From Umezawaea beigongshangensis (GTDB lineage Bacteria; Actinomycetota; Actinomycetes; Mycobacteriales; Pseudonocardiaceae), in NCBI RefSeq assembly GCF_016464305.1, contig NZ_JAEIOJ010000002.1, positions 310,001-374,000 on the forward strand: a stretch of 64,000 nucleotides of DNA, in the 5' to 3' direction. Below, piece after piece: positions 15,357 to 22,694 of this stretch. A program made the translations under genes and the position numbers. Each line of letters opens with the position of its first letter. Position 1 is the stretch's first letter. A model generated the notes under the pieces. The model made no database searches. It saw only the letters and a list, made by a program, of their open reading frames with translations, and was not told where the DNA came from.

Positions 15357-16643
15357 ATGGCGGACACCACCGGTCGTGAGGCCGTCGCGGCCGTCTGGCG
15401 GATCGAGTCCGCGCGGGTCGTCGGCGCGCTCGCGCGGTACACCGGCGACTTCGCGCTGGCCGAGGACCTCGCCCAGGAGGCGCTGGCCGAGGCGCTCGTG
15501 ACCTGGCCCCGCACCGGCGTGCCCCGCTCACCCGCGGGGTGGTTGCTCACCGTCGGCCGGCGGCGCGCGATCGACGCGTTCCGCCGGCGCTCCGCCCTCG
15601 ACGAGAGGTACGCCGTCCTCGCCCGCGACCTGGGCGAGGGCGGCGTCGCCTCGGGGAGCGCGCCCGCCGATCCGGCGCGGGACACCGGCGACGTGCTGTG
15701 GGACCCGGACCAGATCGACGACGACGTGCTCGCGCTGATGTTCACCGCGTGCCACCCGGTGCTGTCGCGGGAGGCGGGGGTGGCGCTCACCCTGCGGGTG
15801 GTCGGCGGTCTGACGAGCGACGAGATCGCCAGGGCGTTCCTCGTCCCCACCGCGACCGTGCAGGCCCGGATCACCAGGGCGAAGAAGACGCTCGGTGCCG
15901 CCGGGGTGCCGTTCGCGGTGCCACCGGTCGAGGACAGGGCGGCGAGGCTCGGTCCGGTGCTCAGCGTCGTCTACCTGATCTTCACGGAGGGGTCGTCGGC
16001 GAGTTCCGGTGGCGAGCTGATCCGGCTCGACCTCGCGAGCGAGGCGCAGCGCCTCGCCAGGGTGCTCACCCGGCTGGTGCCGAACGAGCCCGAGGTCCTC
16101 GGCCTGCTGGCGCTGCTGGAACTGACCGCGGCGCGCTTCCCCGCCCGCACCGGGCCGGACGGCGAACCGGTGCTGCTGGAGCACCAGGACCGCCGCCGGT
16201 GGGACCGCGCCGCGATCCAGCGGGGCCGGGCCGCCCTGGCCGGGGCGGAGCGGATCGGCCGGGGGCTGGGCGCCTACGGCTTGCAGGCGGCCATCGCCGA
16301 GTGCCACGCCGTCGCGCCGTCGGTCGACGCCACGGACTGGGAGCGCGTCGTGCTCCTCTACGAGGCGCTCGGCGGGCTCGCGCCGTCACCGGTGGTCGAC
16401 CTCAACCGCGCGGTGGCGGTCTCGATGGCCGCAGGACCGGCCGCGGCGCTGCCGATCGTGGACGAGCTGGTGGCCACCGGCGCGCTGTCGAACACGCACC
16501 TGCTGCCGGCCGTTCGCGGGGAGCTGCTGGTGCGCCTCGGACGCGTCGGCGAGGGACGCGCCGAGCTGGAGCGCGCCGCACGGCTGTGCGGCAACGAGCG
16601 CGAGCGGACCGTGCTGGAGCGCAAGCTCGCCGACCTCGGCTGA
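15357..16643 (+). CDS. ECF42-group RNA polymerase sigma factor with TPR-like C-terminal extension
   Basis: The 428-residue protein has sigma region 2 (residues about 10-80, 'DFALAEDLAQEALAEAL', 'SPAGWLLTVGRRRAIDAFRR') and region 4 (about 120-180, 'GLTSDEIARAFLVPTATVQA'). A long extension to residue 428 contains 'PPVEDRAARLGPVLSVVYLI' and 'LLYEALGGLAPSPVVDLNRA', typical of the TPR-like tail required for ECF42 activity. No anti-sigma gene is adjacent, as is normal for this group, whose control seems to run through the tail and the DGPF partner. Confidence 0.93.
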   Translation: MADTTGREAVAAVWRIESARVVGALARYTGDFALAEDLAQEALAEALVTWPRTGVPRSPAGWLLTVGRRRAIDAFRRRSALDERYAVLARDLGEGGVASGSAPADPARDTGDVLWDPDQIDDDVLALMFTACHPVLSREAGVALTLRVVGGLTSDEIARAFLVPTATVQARITRAKKTLGAAGVPFAVPPVEDRAARLGPVLSVVYLIFTEGSSASSGGELIRLDLASEAQRLARVLTRLVPNEPEVLGLLALLELTAARFPARTGPDGEPVLLEHQDRRRWDRAAIQRGRAALAGAERIGRGLGAYGLQAAIAECHAVAPSVDATDWERVVLLYEALGGLAPSPVVDLNRAVAVSMAAGPAAALPIVDELVATGALSNTHLLPAVRGELLVRLGRVGEGRAELERAARLCGNERERTVLERKLADLG

Positions 16644-16810
16644 GGACGCGCGGTCCCACCGCACGGGTGCTGTTCCTCCTGGTGCTGCTCGGTCACCTCG
16701 CCTCCCGGATCACCGGGCTCCTCGGTCTCGGCCGGTCCAGGGCGCTGGTCGCCGTCGTCGTCGTGGTGATGCAGGTGCGCCACCGCAGAACGAGACCTCT
16801 GAAGCACGAC

Positions 16811-17590
16811 CTAGTCGAAGGACCTGGTGGACGCCGGGACCGCGCCGCGTCCCGCGGCGACGTCGGTGGCGAAGTCGGTCAGCGCGGTGAGCGCGACGCG
16901 CTGGCTGAACGGCCCGTAGGACACCCTGGCCACCCCGAGCCGCTCCAGCGTCTCCAGGGGCGGGCTGCCCGGCACGCCGATGACGGTCAGCTTGCGCGGC
17001 CCGAACGCCTCCACCAGCGCCTCCACCGTCGGTTCGTCGAGCCGCCCCGGCACGAACACCACCGGGGCCCCCGCGTCCAGGAAGGCCCGGCCGCGCTCGA
17101 TCGCGTCGGCCAGCACGGCGGCCGGGTCGCGGTCACCGGCCAGCAGGAACGCGTCGGTGCGCGCGTTGAGCACGAACGGCACCCCCTCGGCCTCGCCCGC
17201 CCTCACGACGGCCTCGACGGCGGCGACGGCCTCGCGCAGCGGCGCCACGCGGTCCTCGACGTTCCCGCCGACGACGCCGACCCCGATGGCCCGGCGGACC
17301 GTCTCGCCCGGATCGCCGTACCCGGCCTCCAGGTCGGCGGTGACCGGCAGGTCGACCGCGGCGGCGATCCGGCCGACGGTCTCGATCGCGAGGTCCAGCG
17401 GGACCTGCTCGCCGTCGGGGTACCCGAGGGAGGCCGCGACGGAGTGGCTGGCGGTCGCGATCGCCCTCGTGCCGGGAAGCGCGGCGACGGCCTTCGCACT
17501 CGCCACGTCCCAGACGTTGACCAGCGTCAGCAGTTCGGGCGCGGTGTGCAGGTCGAGCAGTGCGGTCGCCCGGTCGGCGAGTGGGATCAT
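16811..17590 (-). CDS. Isocitrate lyase/PEP mutase family protein
   Basis: The 259-residue TIM-barrel protein shows 'LVNVWDVASAKAVAALPGTR', the Mg-binding-type 'VTADLEAGYGD', 'VGGNVEDRVAPL' and 'FVLNARTDAFL', all typical of the oxaloacetate decarboxylase/PEP mutase/isocitrate lyase superfamily. It lacks the KKCGH catalytic loop of true isocitrate lyases (here VGGNVEDR follows directly). It may cleave or isomerise a 2-oxo or hydroxy acid; the exact substrate is not visible. The ATG at 17590 is well placed. It converges on the sigma gene with 167 bases between and no clear hairpin seen. Confidence 0.85.
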   Translation of the reverse strand: MIPLADRATALLDLHTAPELLTLVNVWDVASAKAVAALPGTRAIATASHSVAASLGYPDGEQVPLDLAIETVGRIAAAVDLPVTADLEAGYGDPGETVRRAIGVGVVGGNVEDRVAPLREAVAAVEAVVRAGEAEGVPFVLNARTDAFLLAGDRDPAAVLADAIERGRAFLDAGAPVVFVPGRLDEPTVEALVEAFGPRKLTVIGVPGSPPLETLERLGVARVSYGPFSQRVALTALTDFATDVAAGRGAVPASTRSFD

Positions 17591-17681
17591 GCGGTCGACC
17601 CTAGAGCCACCGCGCCACCCCGCGGAGCCGGAACTCGACGATCGGGGACGACGACGTCCGCCCGGGCCCGTTCGCGGGTGA

Positions 17682-18026
17682 TCAGCCGCAACCGCGCAGC
17701 GCGCGGGTCGCGGCCGGGGAGGAGGGCGCGAGCGTGAGGTGGTCGAGGGCTCCGGTCAGCGCGAGCACCCTCGTCACCAGCCATCCCGGTGACACCAGCA
17801 CGAGCTCGTGGCCGCGCGCGGTGGTGCGGTGGTGGCACTCCAGCAGGATCGCGACTCCGCCGCAGGACAGGAACTCCAGCTCGGAGAGGTCGATCGCCAC
17901 GTGACGGGCGGGCAGTTCGCTCAGACGGAGGCCCAGTTCGGGCTCGGTGGACCGGTCGACCTCACCCGCTACCCGCACCAGGACGATCCCACCGGTGTCA
18001 CTGACACGAACGCTGAGCTGTTGCAC
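17682..18026 (-). CDS. STAS-domain anti-sigma factor antagonist
   Basis: The 114-residue protein is a single STAS domain: 'GIVLVRVAGEVDRSTEPEL', 'VAIDLSELEFLSCGGVAILL' with the probable phosphorylated Ser in the 'FLSCGG' loop, and 'ELVLVSPGWLVTRVLALTGA'. It should bind an RsbW-like kinase in its unphosphorylated form and so release a sigma factor. No kinase is adjacent, but two MEDS-HATPase proteins are encoded in the first 6 kb of the window. The ATG at 18026 starts 178 bases from the divergent GAF-ANTAR gene. Confidence 0.87.
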   Translation of the reverse strand: MQQLSVRVSDTGGIVLVRVAGEVDRSTEPELGLRLSELPARHVAIDLSELEFLSCGGVAILLECHHRTTARGHELVLVSPGWLVTRVLALTGALDHLTLAPSSPAATRALRGCG

Positions 18027-18203
18027 GATCCACCGTCCGAGGCGCGCGTCGACTCCAGGAGAGGCCGCGCTGCGGGACCTGCTGCCGACTGTAGGTCATC
18101 CCGGCACCGGTTGCCGGTCGGCGCGGGGACTGGCAGGGTCGTCGTGTCGTCGGGTGGTCGTCCGGTACCGCCCCGGTGCGGAGCGTCGAAACGGGTGGCT
18201 CGT

Positions 18204-18938
18204 GTGACCGAGGACGACGGTGCCGAACCGGCGAGCGCGGCCGTCCAGCTCCAGGAACTGCTCCTGGACACCGAGGACGTGGACACCTTCCTGCACCAGG
18301 TGGCGCTCCTGGCCTCCGACGGCGTGGTGCCCGGCGCGTCCTGCGGGATCACGCTGCGCCGCGCGGACGGCCCGTTGACGGTGGCCAGCAGCGACGCGCT
18401 CGCCGCGCGCGTGGACGAGGTCCAGTACGGGTTCGGGGACGGCCCGTGTCTCACCTGCATGGACACCGGCGAGGTGGTGCTGGTGGTCGACGTGGCCGAG
18501 GACGACCGCTGGTCGCCCTACCGGGCGAGGGCGCTGGAGCACGGGGTGCGGTCGTCGCTGGCGGTCCCGCTGGCCGGGCGCGGCCGGTCGACCGGCGCGC
18601 TCAACCTGTACTCCCCGCGGCCCTCGGCGTTCAGCGCCGACCACGTGGGGCAGGCCGAGCGCCTGGCGCGACAGACGGCGCTGGCCGTCGCGCTGGCGGT
18701 GCGGATGAGCGAGAAGGCCGAGCTGACGGCGAACCTGCGGGCGGCGCTCACGTCCCGCGCCGTCATCGACCAGGCCCTCGGCGTGATCATGGGGCAGAAC
18801 CGCTGCTCGCCCGAGGAGGCGTTCGACGTGCTGCGCTCCGCCTCGCAGAACCGCAACGTGAAGCTGCGGTCGATGGCGACGGAGATCGTGCAGGCGGTCA
18901 GCGGACGCTCCCCGCTGGACGATCCGCGCTTCGTCTGA
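18204..18938 (+). CDS. GAF and ANTAR domain regulator
   Basis: The 244-residue protein has a GAF domain (about residues 20-165, including 'YGFGDGPCLTCMDTGEVVLV') and a C-terminal ANTAR domain (about 175-235, 'ALTSRAVIDQALGVIMGQNR' and 'CSPEEAFDVLRSASQNRNVK'). ANTAR domains bind paired hairpins in nascent RNA to prevent termination, so the protein is likely a sensor-antiterminator acting elsewhere. The GTG at 18204 is in frame at the point where homology begins. The STAS gene is divergent from it. Confidence 0.88.
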   Translation: MTEDDGAEPASAAVQLQELLLDTEDVDTFLHQVALLASDGVVPGASCGITLRRADGPLTVASSDALAARVDEVQYGFGDGPCLTCMDTGEVVLVVDVAEDDRWSPYRARALEHGVRSSLAVPLAGRGRSTGALNLYSPRPSAFSADHVGQAERLARQTALAVALAVRMSEKAELTANLRAALTSRAVIDQALGVIMGQNRCSPEEAFDVLRSASQNRNVKLRSMATEIVQAVSGRSPLDDPRFV

Positions 18939-18943
18939 GCGGA

Positions 18944-19669
18944 TCAGTCGATCTCGAGCAGCAGGTCGGCGAGGTCGTGCGGCACGGTGATCATGCAGTC
19001 GTGGCCGCTCACCAGCTCCCACACCCGCGACGGAGCGCCGTTGGGCTGCACCGCGGGGACGGGCCGCCGGCCGAAGCCCTCCGGCTCGGCGCCCACGCAG
19101 TGGATGTGCGTCCGCGGGATCGCGTCCGCGGCGGGGTCGTCCAGCCGGACCGGTTCTCGCAGGCACCGCACCGGGTGGTCGGACAGCATCGCGCGCAGGC
19201 GGGCGAGGTCCGCCGGGTCGGTGACCCCGAACAGGCCGTGGGGCGGCGGCAGTTCGGGCAGCGGTGGCACCAGCCAGTCGACCTCGGACGTCGCGGCGGC
19301 GTCGATCAGGACCTGCGTCACGGGCATGACGTCGACCGCGCTCTCACCGTCCTCGGGAACCATCGCGTCGAGGTGGACCAGGTGCGCGATCCGGTCCGGG
19401 ACCCGGTGGGCGACCGACGCGACGACCAGTCCTGCGTAGCTGTGCCCCACGAGCACCACGTCGGTGAGGTCCTCCTCGACGATCAACCGGACGACGTCGT
19501 CCACGTGGGTGTCGAGTCCCACCTCGCGGCTGAGCAGGTGCGCGCGGTCGCCGTAGCCGGTCAGCGACGGCGCGAACACGCGGTGCCCGGCGGACTCCAG
19601 CAGCGGGACGACCCGCTCCCAGCACCGTGCGTCGTGCCAGGCGCCGTGCACCAGCAGATAAGTTGACAT
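18944..19669 (-). CDS. Alpha/beta hydrolase (PheA-like esterase/salicylate-esterase type)
   Basis: The 241-residue protein has 'YLLVHGAWHDARCWERVVPL' at the start, the nucleophile elbow GHSYAG with Ser in 'VVLVGHSYAGLVVASVAHRV', and a late 'SGHDCMITVPHDLADLLLEI' supplying the catalytic His. This matches the plant-esterase-like alpha/beta hydrolases common in bacteria. GGAGGAG lies upstream of the ATG at 19669. It is divergent from a TetR gene with two clear operators between them, so its expression is probably induced by a small molecule it may hydrolyse. Confidence 0.9.
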   Translation of the reverse strand: MSTYLLVHGAWHDARCWERVVPLLESAGHRVFAPSLTGYGDRAHLLSREVGLDTHVDDVVRLIVEEDLTDVVLVGHSYAGLVVASVAHRVPDRIAHLVHLDAMVPEDGESAVDVMPVTQVLIDAAATSEVDWLVPPLPELPPPHGLFGVTDPADLARLRAMLSDHPVRCLREPVRLDDPAADAIPRTHIHCVGAEPEGFGRRPVPAVQPNGAPSRVWELVSGHDCMITVPHDLADLLLEID

Positions 19670-19744
19670 GGTCGAGCGTGCTCCTCCGTCGTGAGTGCGA
19701 CGCGTCGCTCGGTGCGGGACGCCGGTCGGACACCGGAAATAAAT

Positions 19745-19784
19745 GGGACGCTGTCCCGTTTGACGATACGGGACACTGTCCCGC
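19745..19784. promoter_or_regulatory. Twin TetR-type operators in a divergent promoter region
   Basis: Two nearly identical dyads occur: GGGAC-GCT-GTCCC (19746-19758) and CGGGAC-ACT-GTCCCG (19770-19784 by its outer pair). Their centres are 25 bases apart, close to 2.5 turns. TTGACG at 19761-19766 and a CTTAAC -10-like hexamer at 19785-19790 (18-base spacing) place the second operator in the spacer of the TetR gene promoter. Repression of both divergent genes by the adjacent TetR protein is the obvious model. Confidence 0.8.
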
Positions 19785-19802
19785 TTAACAAGGGGGTGGC
19801 AC

Positions 19803-20378
19803 GTGACCGACGAGAGCACGGTCCGGCCCAAGCGGGCGGACGCCCGGCGCAACCAGGAGAACCTGCTCGAAGCGGCGGCCGCCGTCTTCGTCACCTCGGG
19901 GGTGGAGGCGCCGCTGCGCGACATCGCGACCAGGGCGGGCGTCGGGACGGCCACGATCTACCGGCACTTCCCCACGCGGGCGGATCTCATCGTCGCCGTC
20001 TACCGGCACCAGGTCGAAGCCCTCGCCGAGGCCGGTCCGGCCCTGCTGGCGGACAGCGCGAGCCCGCACGGGGCGCTGCGACGCTGGCTCGACCTCTTCG
20101 TCGACTTCGTGATCACCAAGCAGGGACTCGCCGCCGTGCTCCAGTCCGACGATCCCTGCTTCGACCCCCTGCACGCCTACTTCCTCGACCGCCTCGTACC
20201 CGTGTGCACCCGGCTGCTCGACGCCGCGGCCGAGTCCGGCGAGATCCGCTCCGACGTGGACGCCCACGAACTCATGCGCGGCGTCGGGGGCCTCTGCGCG
20301 GGCGCGGGCGGCAACTCCCGCTACGACGCGCGTCGACTGGTCGGGTACCTCGTCGCGGGGCTGGGCCGATCACGCTGA
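19803..20378 (+). CDS. TetR-family transcriptional regulator
   Basis: The 191-residue protein shows the TetR DNA-binding domain at residues 12-60 ('LLEAAAAVFVTSGVEAPLRD', 'GVGTATIYRHFPTRADLIVA') and a helical effector domain of the type found in SbtR-like actinobacterial repressors. The GTG at 19803 follows a purine-rich AGGGGG. It is likely to repress itself and the divergent hydrolase through the GGGAC-N3-GTCCC operators. Its ligand is unknown. Confidence 0.9.
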   Translation: MTDESTVRPKRADARRNQENLLEAAAAVFVTSGVEAPLRDIATRAGVGTATIYRHFPTRADLIVAVYRHQVEALAEAGPALLADSASPHGALRRWLDLFVDFVITKQGLAAVLQSDDPCFDPLHAYFLDRLVPVCTRLLDAAAESGEIRSDVDAHELMRGVGGLCAGAGGNSRYDARRLVGYLVAGLGRSR

Positions 20379-20395
20379 CGCCCGGCGCACGCCGA

Positions 20396-20433
20396 GGAGG
20401 GGCGGCGCCGGGGTTGGTCGGCACCGCCCCTCC
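20396..20433. terminator. Hairpin after the TetR gene
   Basis: Perfect 10-bp arms GGAGGGGCGG (20396-20405) and CCGCCCCTCC (20424-20433) enclose an 18-base loop, just past the TetR stop and between convergent genes. Confidence 0.6.
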
Positions 20434-20464
20434 CCACCGACGCCCCGAGGGGATCGCCGGTGAT

Positions 20465-20505
20465 CGCGGGAACGCCCCTTCCCACACCGGGAGAACGTTC
20501 CCGCG
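20465..20505. terminator. Second hairpin between convergent genes
   Basis: Perfect 10-bp arms CGCGGGAACG (20465-20474) and CGTTCCCGCG (20496-20505) lie ten bases beyond the stop of the DUF4383 gene on the opposite strand. Together with the preceding hairpin it separates the two convergent genes. Confidence 0.6.
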
Positions 20506-20514
20506 ACCCGTCCG

Positions 20515-20970
20515 TCAGGCCGTGCGCCGCGCGGCGACGGTCCGGCCGAGGGCCACCCCGAGTCCGATCATGCCGACGGCCAGGAAGAAGTGCAGCCAGT
20601 CGTCGGCCGTGTTGACCGGCACGAAGTTCGCCGAGCTGTTCTTGTCGATCAGCAGGCCGTAGATCCACAGCAGGGCGTAGACGACACCGCCCCCGATCAG
20701 GTAGTTCTTCGCGCCGGCGTCGGTGCGGGCCAGGAGGAACCCGGCCACGCCGAACAGCAGGTGGACGATGTTGTGCAGGATCGAGACGGCGAAGATGCCC
20801 AGCAGCATCGCCTCCGAGTGGTGGCTGGCGAACTGGAGGGTGTCGTAGTTCGTGGTGATGCCTGGCACGAACCCCAGGATCCCCACCAGCAAGAACACCG
20901 CGGCGACCGCCAGTGCGGCCGTGCGCAGCGGCGACCGGGTACCGGTCGCCGAGTCGTGAGTTCGAGCCAT
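20515..20970 (-). CDS. DUF4383 membrane protein
   Basis: The 151-residue protein has four hydrophobic segments (about residues 16-37, 58-82, 88-105 and 125-145) and the DUF4383 pattern 'LGFVPGITTNYDTLQF' and 'AVSILHNIVHLLFGVAGFLL'. These small integral membrane proteins are widespread in actinobacteria, often near stress genes; the function is unknown. The ATG at 20970 is preceded by a GGAGG-like site. The FAD/Rieske oxidoreductase gene ends 97 bases upstream of its start region, on the same strand. Confidence 0.85.
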   Translation of the reverse strand: MARTHDSATGTRSPLRTAALAVAAVFLLVGILGFVPGITTNYDTLQFASHHSEAMLLGIFAVSILHNIVHLLFGVAGFLLARTDAGAKNYLIGGGVVYALLWIYGLLIDKNSSANFVPVNTADDWLHFFLAVGMIGLGVALGRTVAARRTA

Positions 20971-21067
20971 GAGAGCCTCCGGACGTCGATCGTTGCCGAT
21001 GACGCACGGCTACCCCTCAGCAGACCCTCAAACCAGCCGAAGGAGTGGATTTGACGCGCGTGACCAC

Positions 21068-22609
21068 TCATTCGTGGACGTCGACCTGCTTCAGCGGCGT
21101 CACCGCCGGGCCGTGCAGCACGGAACCGTCGAGTCCGAAGCGGGAACCGTGGCAGGGGCAGTCCCAGGTGCGTTCGGCGTCGTTGAACGCCACCAGACAA
21201 CCCAGGTGGGTGCACCGGGCGGACACCGCGCACAGCGTGCCGTCCTGCTCCCGGTAGGCGGCGACGGCACGCGTGCCGCTCGTGCGGACCCTGCCCTCCC
21301 CCGGTGCCAGGTCGGCGAAGCCGGGTGCGGTGATCGCCGCGAGCTCGTCGCGCAGCGCGTGGGCGCCCACCGAGGCGTTGGCGCGCACCACGCCCGGAAC
21401 GGACTGCCGCACCGTGAGCCGCTGCGGGTCGTACCGCTTCGCGGCGGCGCCGCTGCTGACGCCGAGCCCGCTGGTGGTGCCGGTGATCAGGTCGTGCAGG
21501 AGCAGACCGGCGAGGGTCCCGTTGGTCATGCCCCAGTGGCCGAACCCGGTGGCGACCCACACGCGGTCGGTGCGCGGGTGGTAGCGCCCGACGTACGGCA
21601 GGCCGTCGGCCGTGGAGTTGTCGTGGTCGGACCAGCGGTGCGTCACCGCGGTGAGCCCCAGGCGCTCGCGGGCCCACGCCGCGAGGCGCTGGTAGCGCTC
21701 CTCGGTGCTGGAGCGGTCGCCCGGCCGGTGCCCCTCGCCGCCGACGATCAGCAGCACCTCGTCCCCGTTCAGCGGTGCGGTGCGGATCGAGTGGCCGTCC
21801 TCGCTGCTGTAGTACATCCCCCGCGGTGCTCGCGCGGCGGGCACCGGCCCCGCGACGACCATGTCCTGCTTCGGCTCCAACCGCGCGAAGAACAGGCCGC
21901 GGTCGAACACCGGGTAGTGGGTGGCCACGACGACGTGGCGGGCGCGCAGGTCGCCGCGGGTGGTGTGCACGACGCACGGGTCGCCCTCGGTCAGGCCGAT
22001 CGCGCGGACACCGGTGCACAGGTAGCTCCCGTCGCCCGGCACGGTCGCGGCGAGGCCGAGCAGCCACTTGCGCGGGTGGAACTGCGCCTGGTCCCGCAGC
22101 CGGACCGCGCCGCCGACCGGGAACGGCAGGCCGGTGTCGGTGGTGAACTCCGCCGCCAGGCCAGCGAGGACCTCCGCCTCGGCCTCCTCCCGCAACGTCG
22201 TGCCCGCCTTCGTCCCCTCGGCGTACAGGACGCTGTCGCGACGGGAGAACTCGCAGTCCACGCCCAGTTCGACGGAACGCCGCTCGATCCAGTTCAGCGC
22301 GCGGGTCTGGTCGGCGGCGTACCCGCGGGCGGTGTTCTCGTCGAACGAGCTCGCCAGCGAGCGGTAGAGGGCGCCGTGCTGAGCGGTGATCTTCGCGGTG
22401 GTGTGGCCGCTGACGCCCGCGGCGAGCCGACCGGCCTCCACGACCGCGACGCTCAGCCCGCTGCCGCGCAGCAGGTGCGCGGTGGTCAGTCCGGCGATGC
22501 CGGCGCCGAGCACCGCCACGTCGACGTCGTCGAGCGAGGCCACCGCCGGGAGTTCCGGGTCCTCCGTGCTGGTCGTCCAGTACGGCGTGTTGTCGCTCTG
22601 CGGCCTCAC
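21068..22609 (-). CDS. FAD-dependent oxidoreductase with C-terminal Rieske [2Fe-2S] domain
   Basis: This protein of about 513 residues has an N-terminal FAD-binding GxGxxG motif ('VDVAVLGAGIAGLTTAHLLR'), a DAO/glycine-oxidase-type fold with 'DGLPYVGRYHPRTDRVWVAT', and a Rieske domain in the last 85 residues with CTHLGC and CPCHGSRF cluster ligands. This architecture matches the actinobacterial and bacillar YhfW-like family, whose substrate is unknown. The GTG at 22609 has GAGG upstream. The fused Rieske centre suggests electron transfer from the flavin to an external carrier. Confidence 0.9.
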   Translation of the reverse strand: MRPQSDNTPYWTTSTEDPELPAVASLDDVDVAVLGAGIAGLTTAHLLRGSGLSVAVVEAGRLAAGVSGHTTAKITAQHGALYRSLASSFDENTARGYAADQTRALNWIERRSVELGVDCEFSRRDSVLYAEGTKAGTTLREEAEAEVLAGLAAEFTTDTGLPFPVGGAVRLRDQAQFHPRKWLLGLAATVPGDGSYLCTGVRAIGLTEGDPCVVHTTRGDLRARHVVVATHYPVFDRGLFFARLEPKQDMVVAGPVPAARAPRGMYYSSEDGHSIRTAPLNGDEVLLIVGGEGHRPGDRSSTEERYQRLAAWARERLGLTAVTHRWSDHDNSTADGLPYVGRYHPRTDRVWVATGFGHWGMTNGTLAGLLLHDLITGTTSGLGVSSGAAAKRYDPQRLTVRQSVPGVVRANASVGAHALRDELAAITAPGFADLAPGEGRVRTSGTRAVAAYREQDGTLCAVSARCTHLGCLVAFNDAERTWDCPCHGSRFGLDGSVLHGPAVTPLKQVDVHE

Positions 22610-22640
22610 GGCACCTCGTCCCCCCGTGGCGCGACGGCTC

Positions 22641-22690
22641 CGCGTGGCCGTCCTCCGCCGGGGCGTACCCCGGCGGAGGACGGCCATGCG
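22641..22690. terminator. Very strong terminator hairpin downstream of paaZ
   Basis: Perfect 19-bp arms (22645-22663 and 22668-22686) enclose a CGTA tetraloop, extendable by four pairs including one G-U. It begins five bases beyond the paaZ stop and should insulate paaZ from the oxidoreductase gene that follows on the same strand. Confidence 0.85.
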
Positions 22691-22694
22691 CGGG

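Noticed and set aside
16662-16810. A hydrophobic stretch that reads like one or two membrane helices (VLFLLVLLGHLASRITGLLG)
   Set aside because: The frame has no stop before running deep into the convergent PEP-mutase-like gene, no ribosome site and no recognised family.
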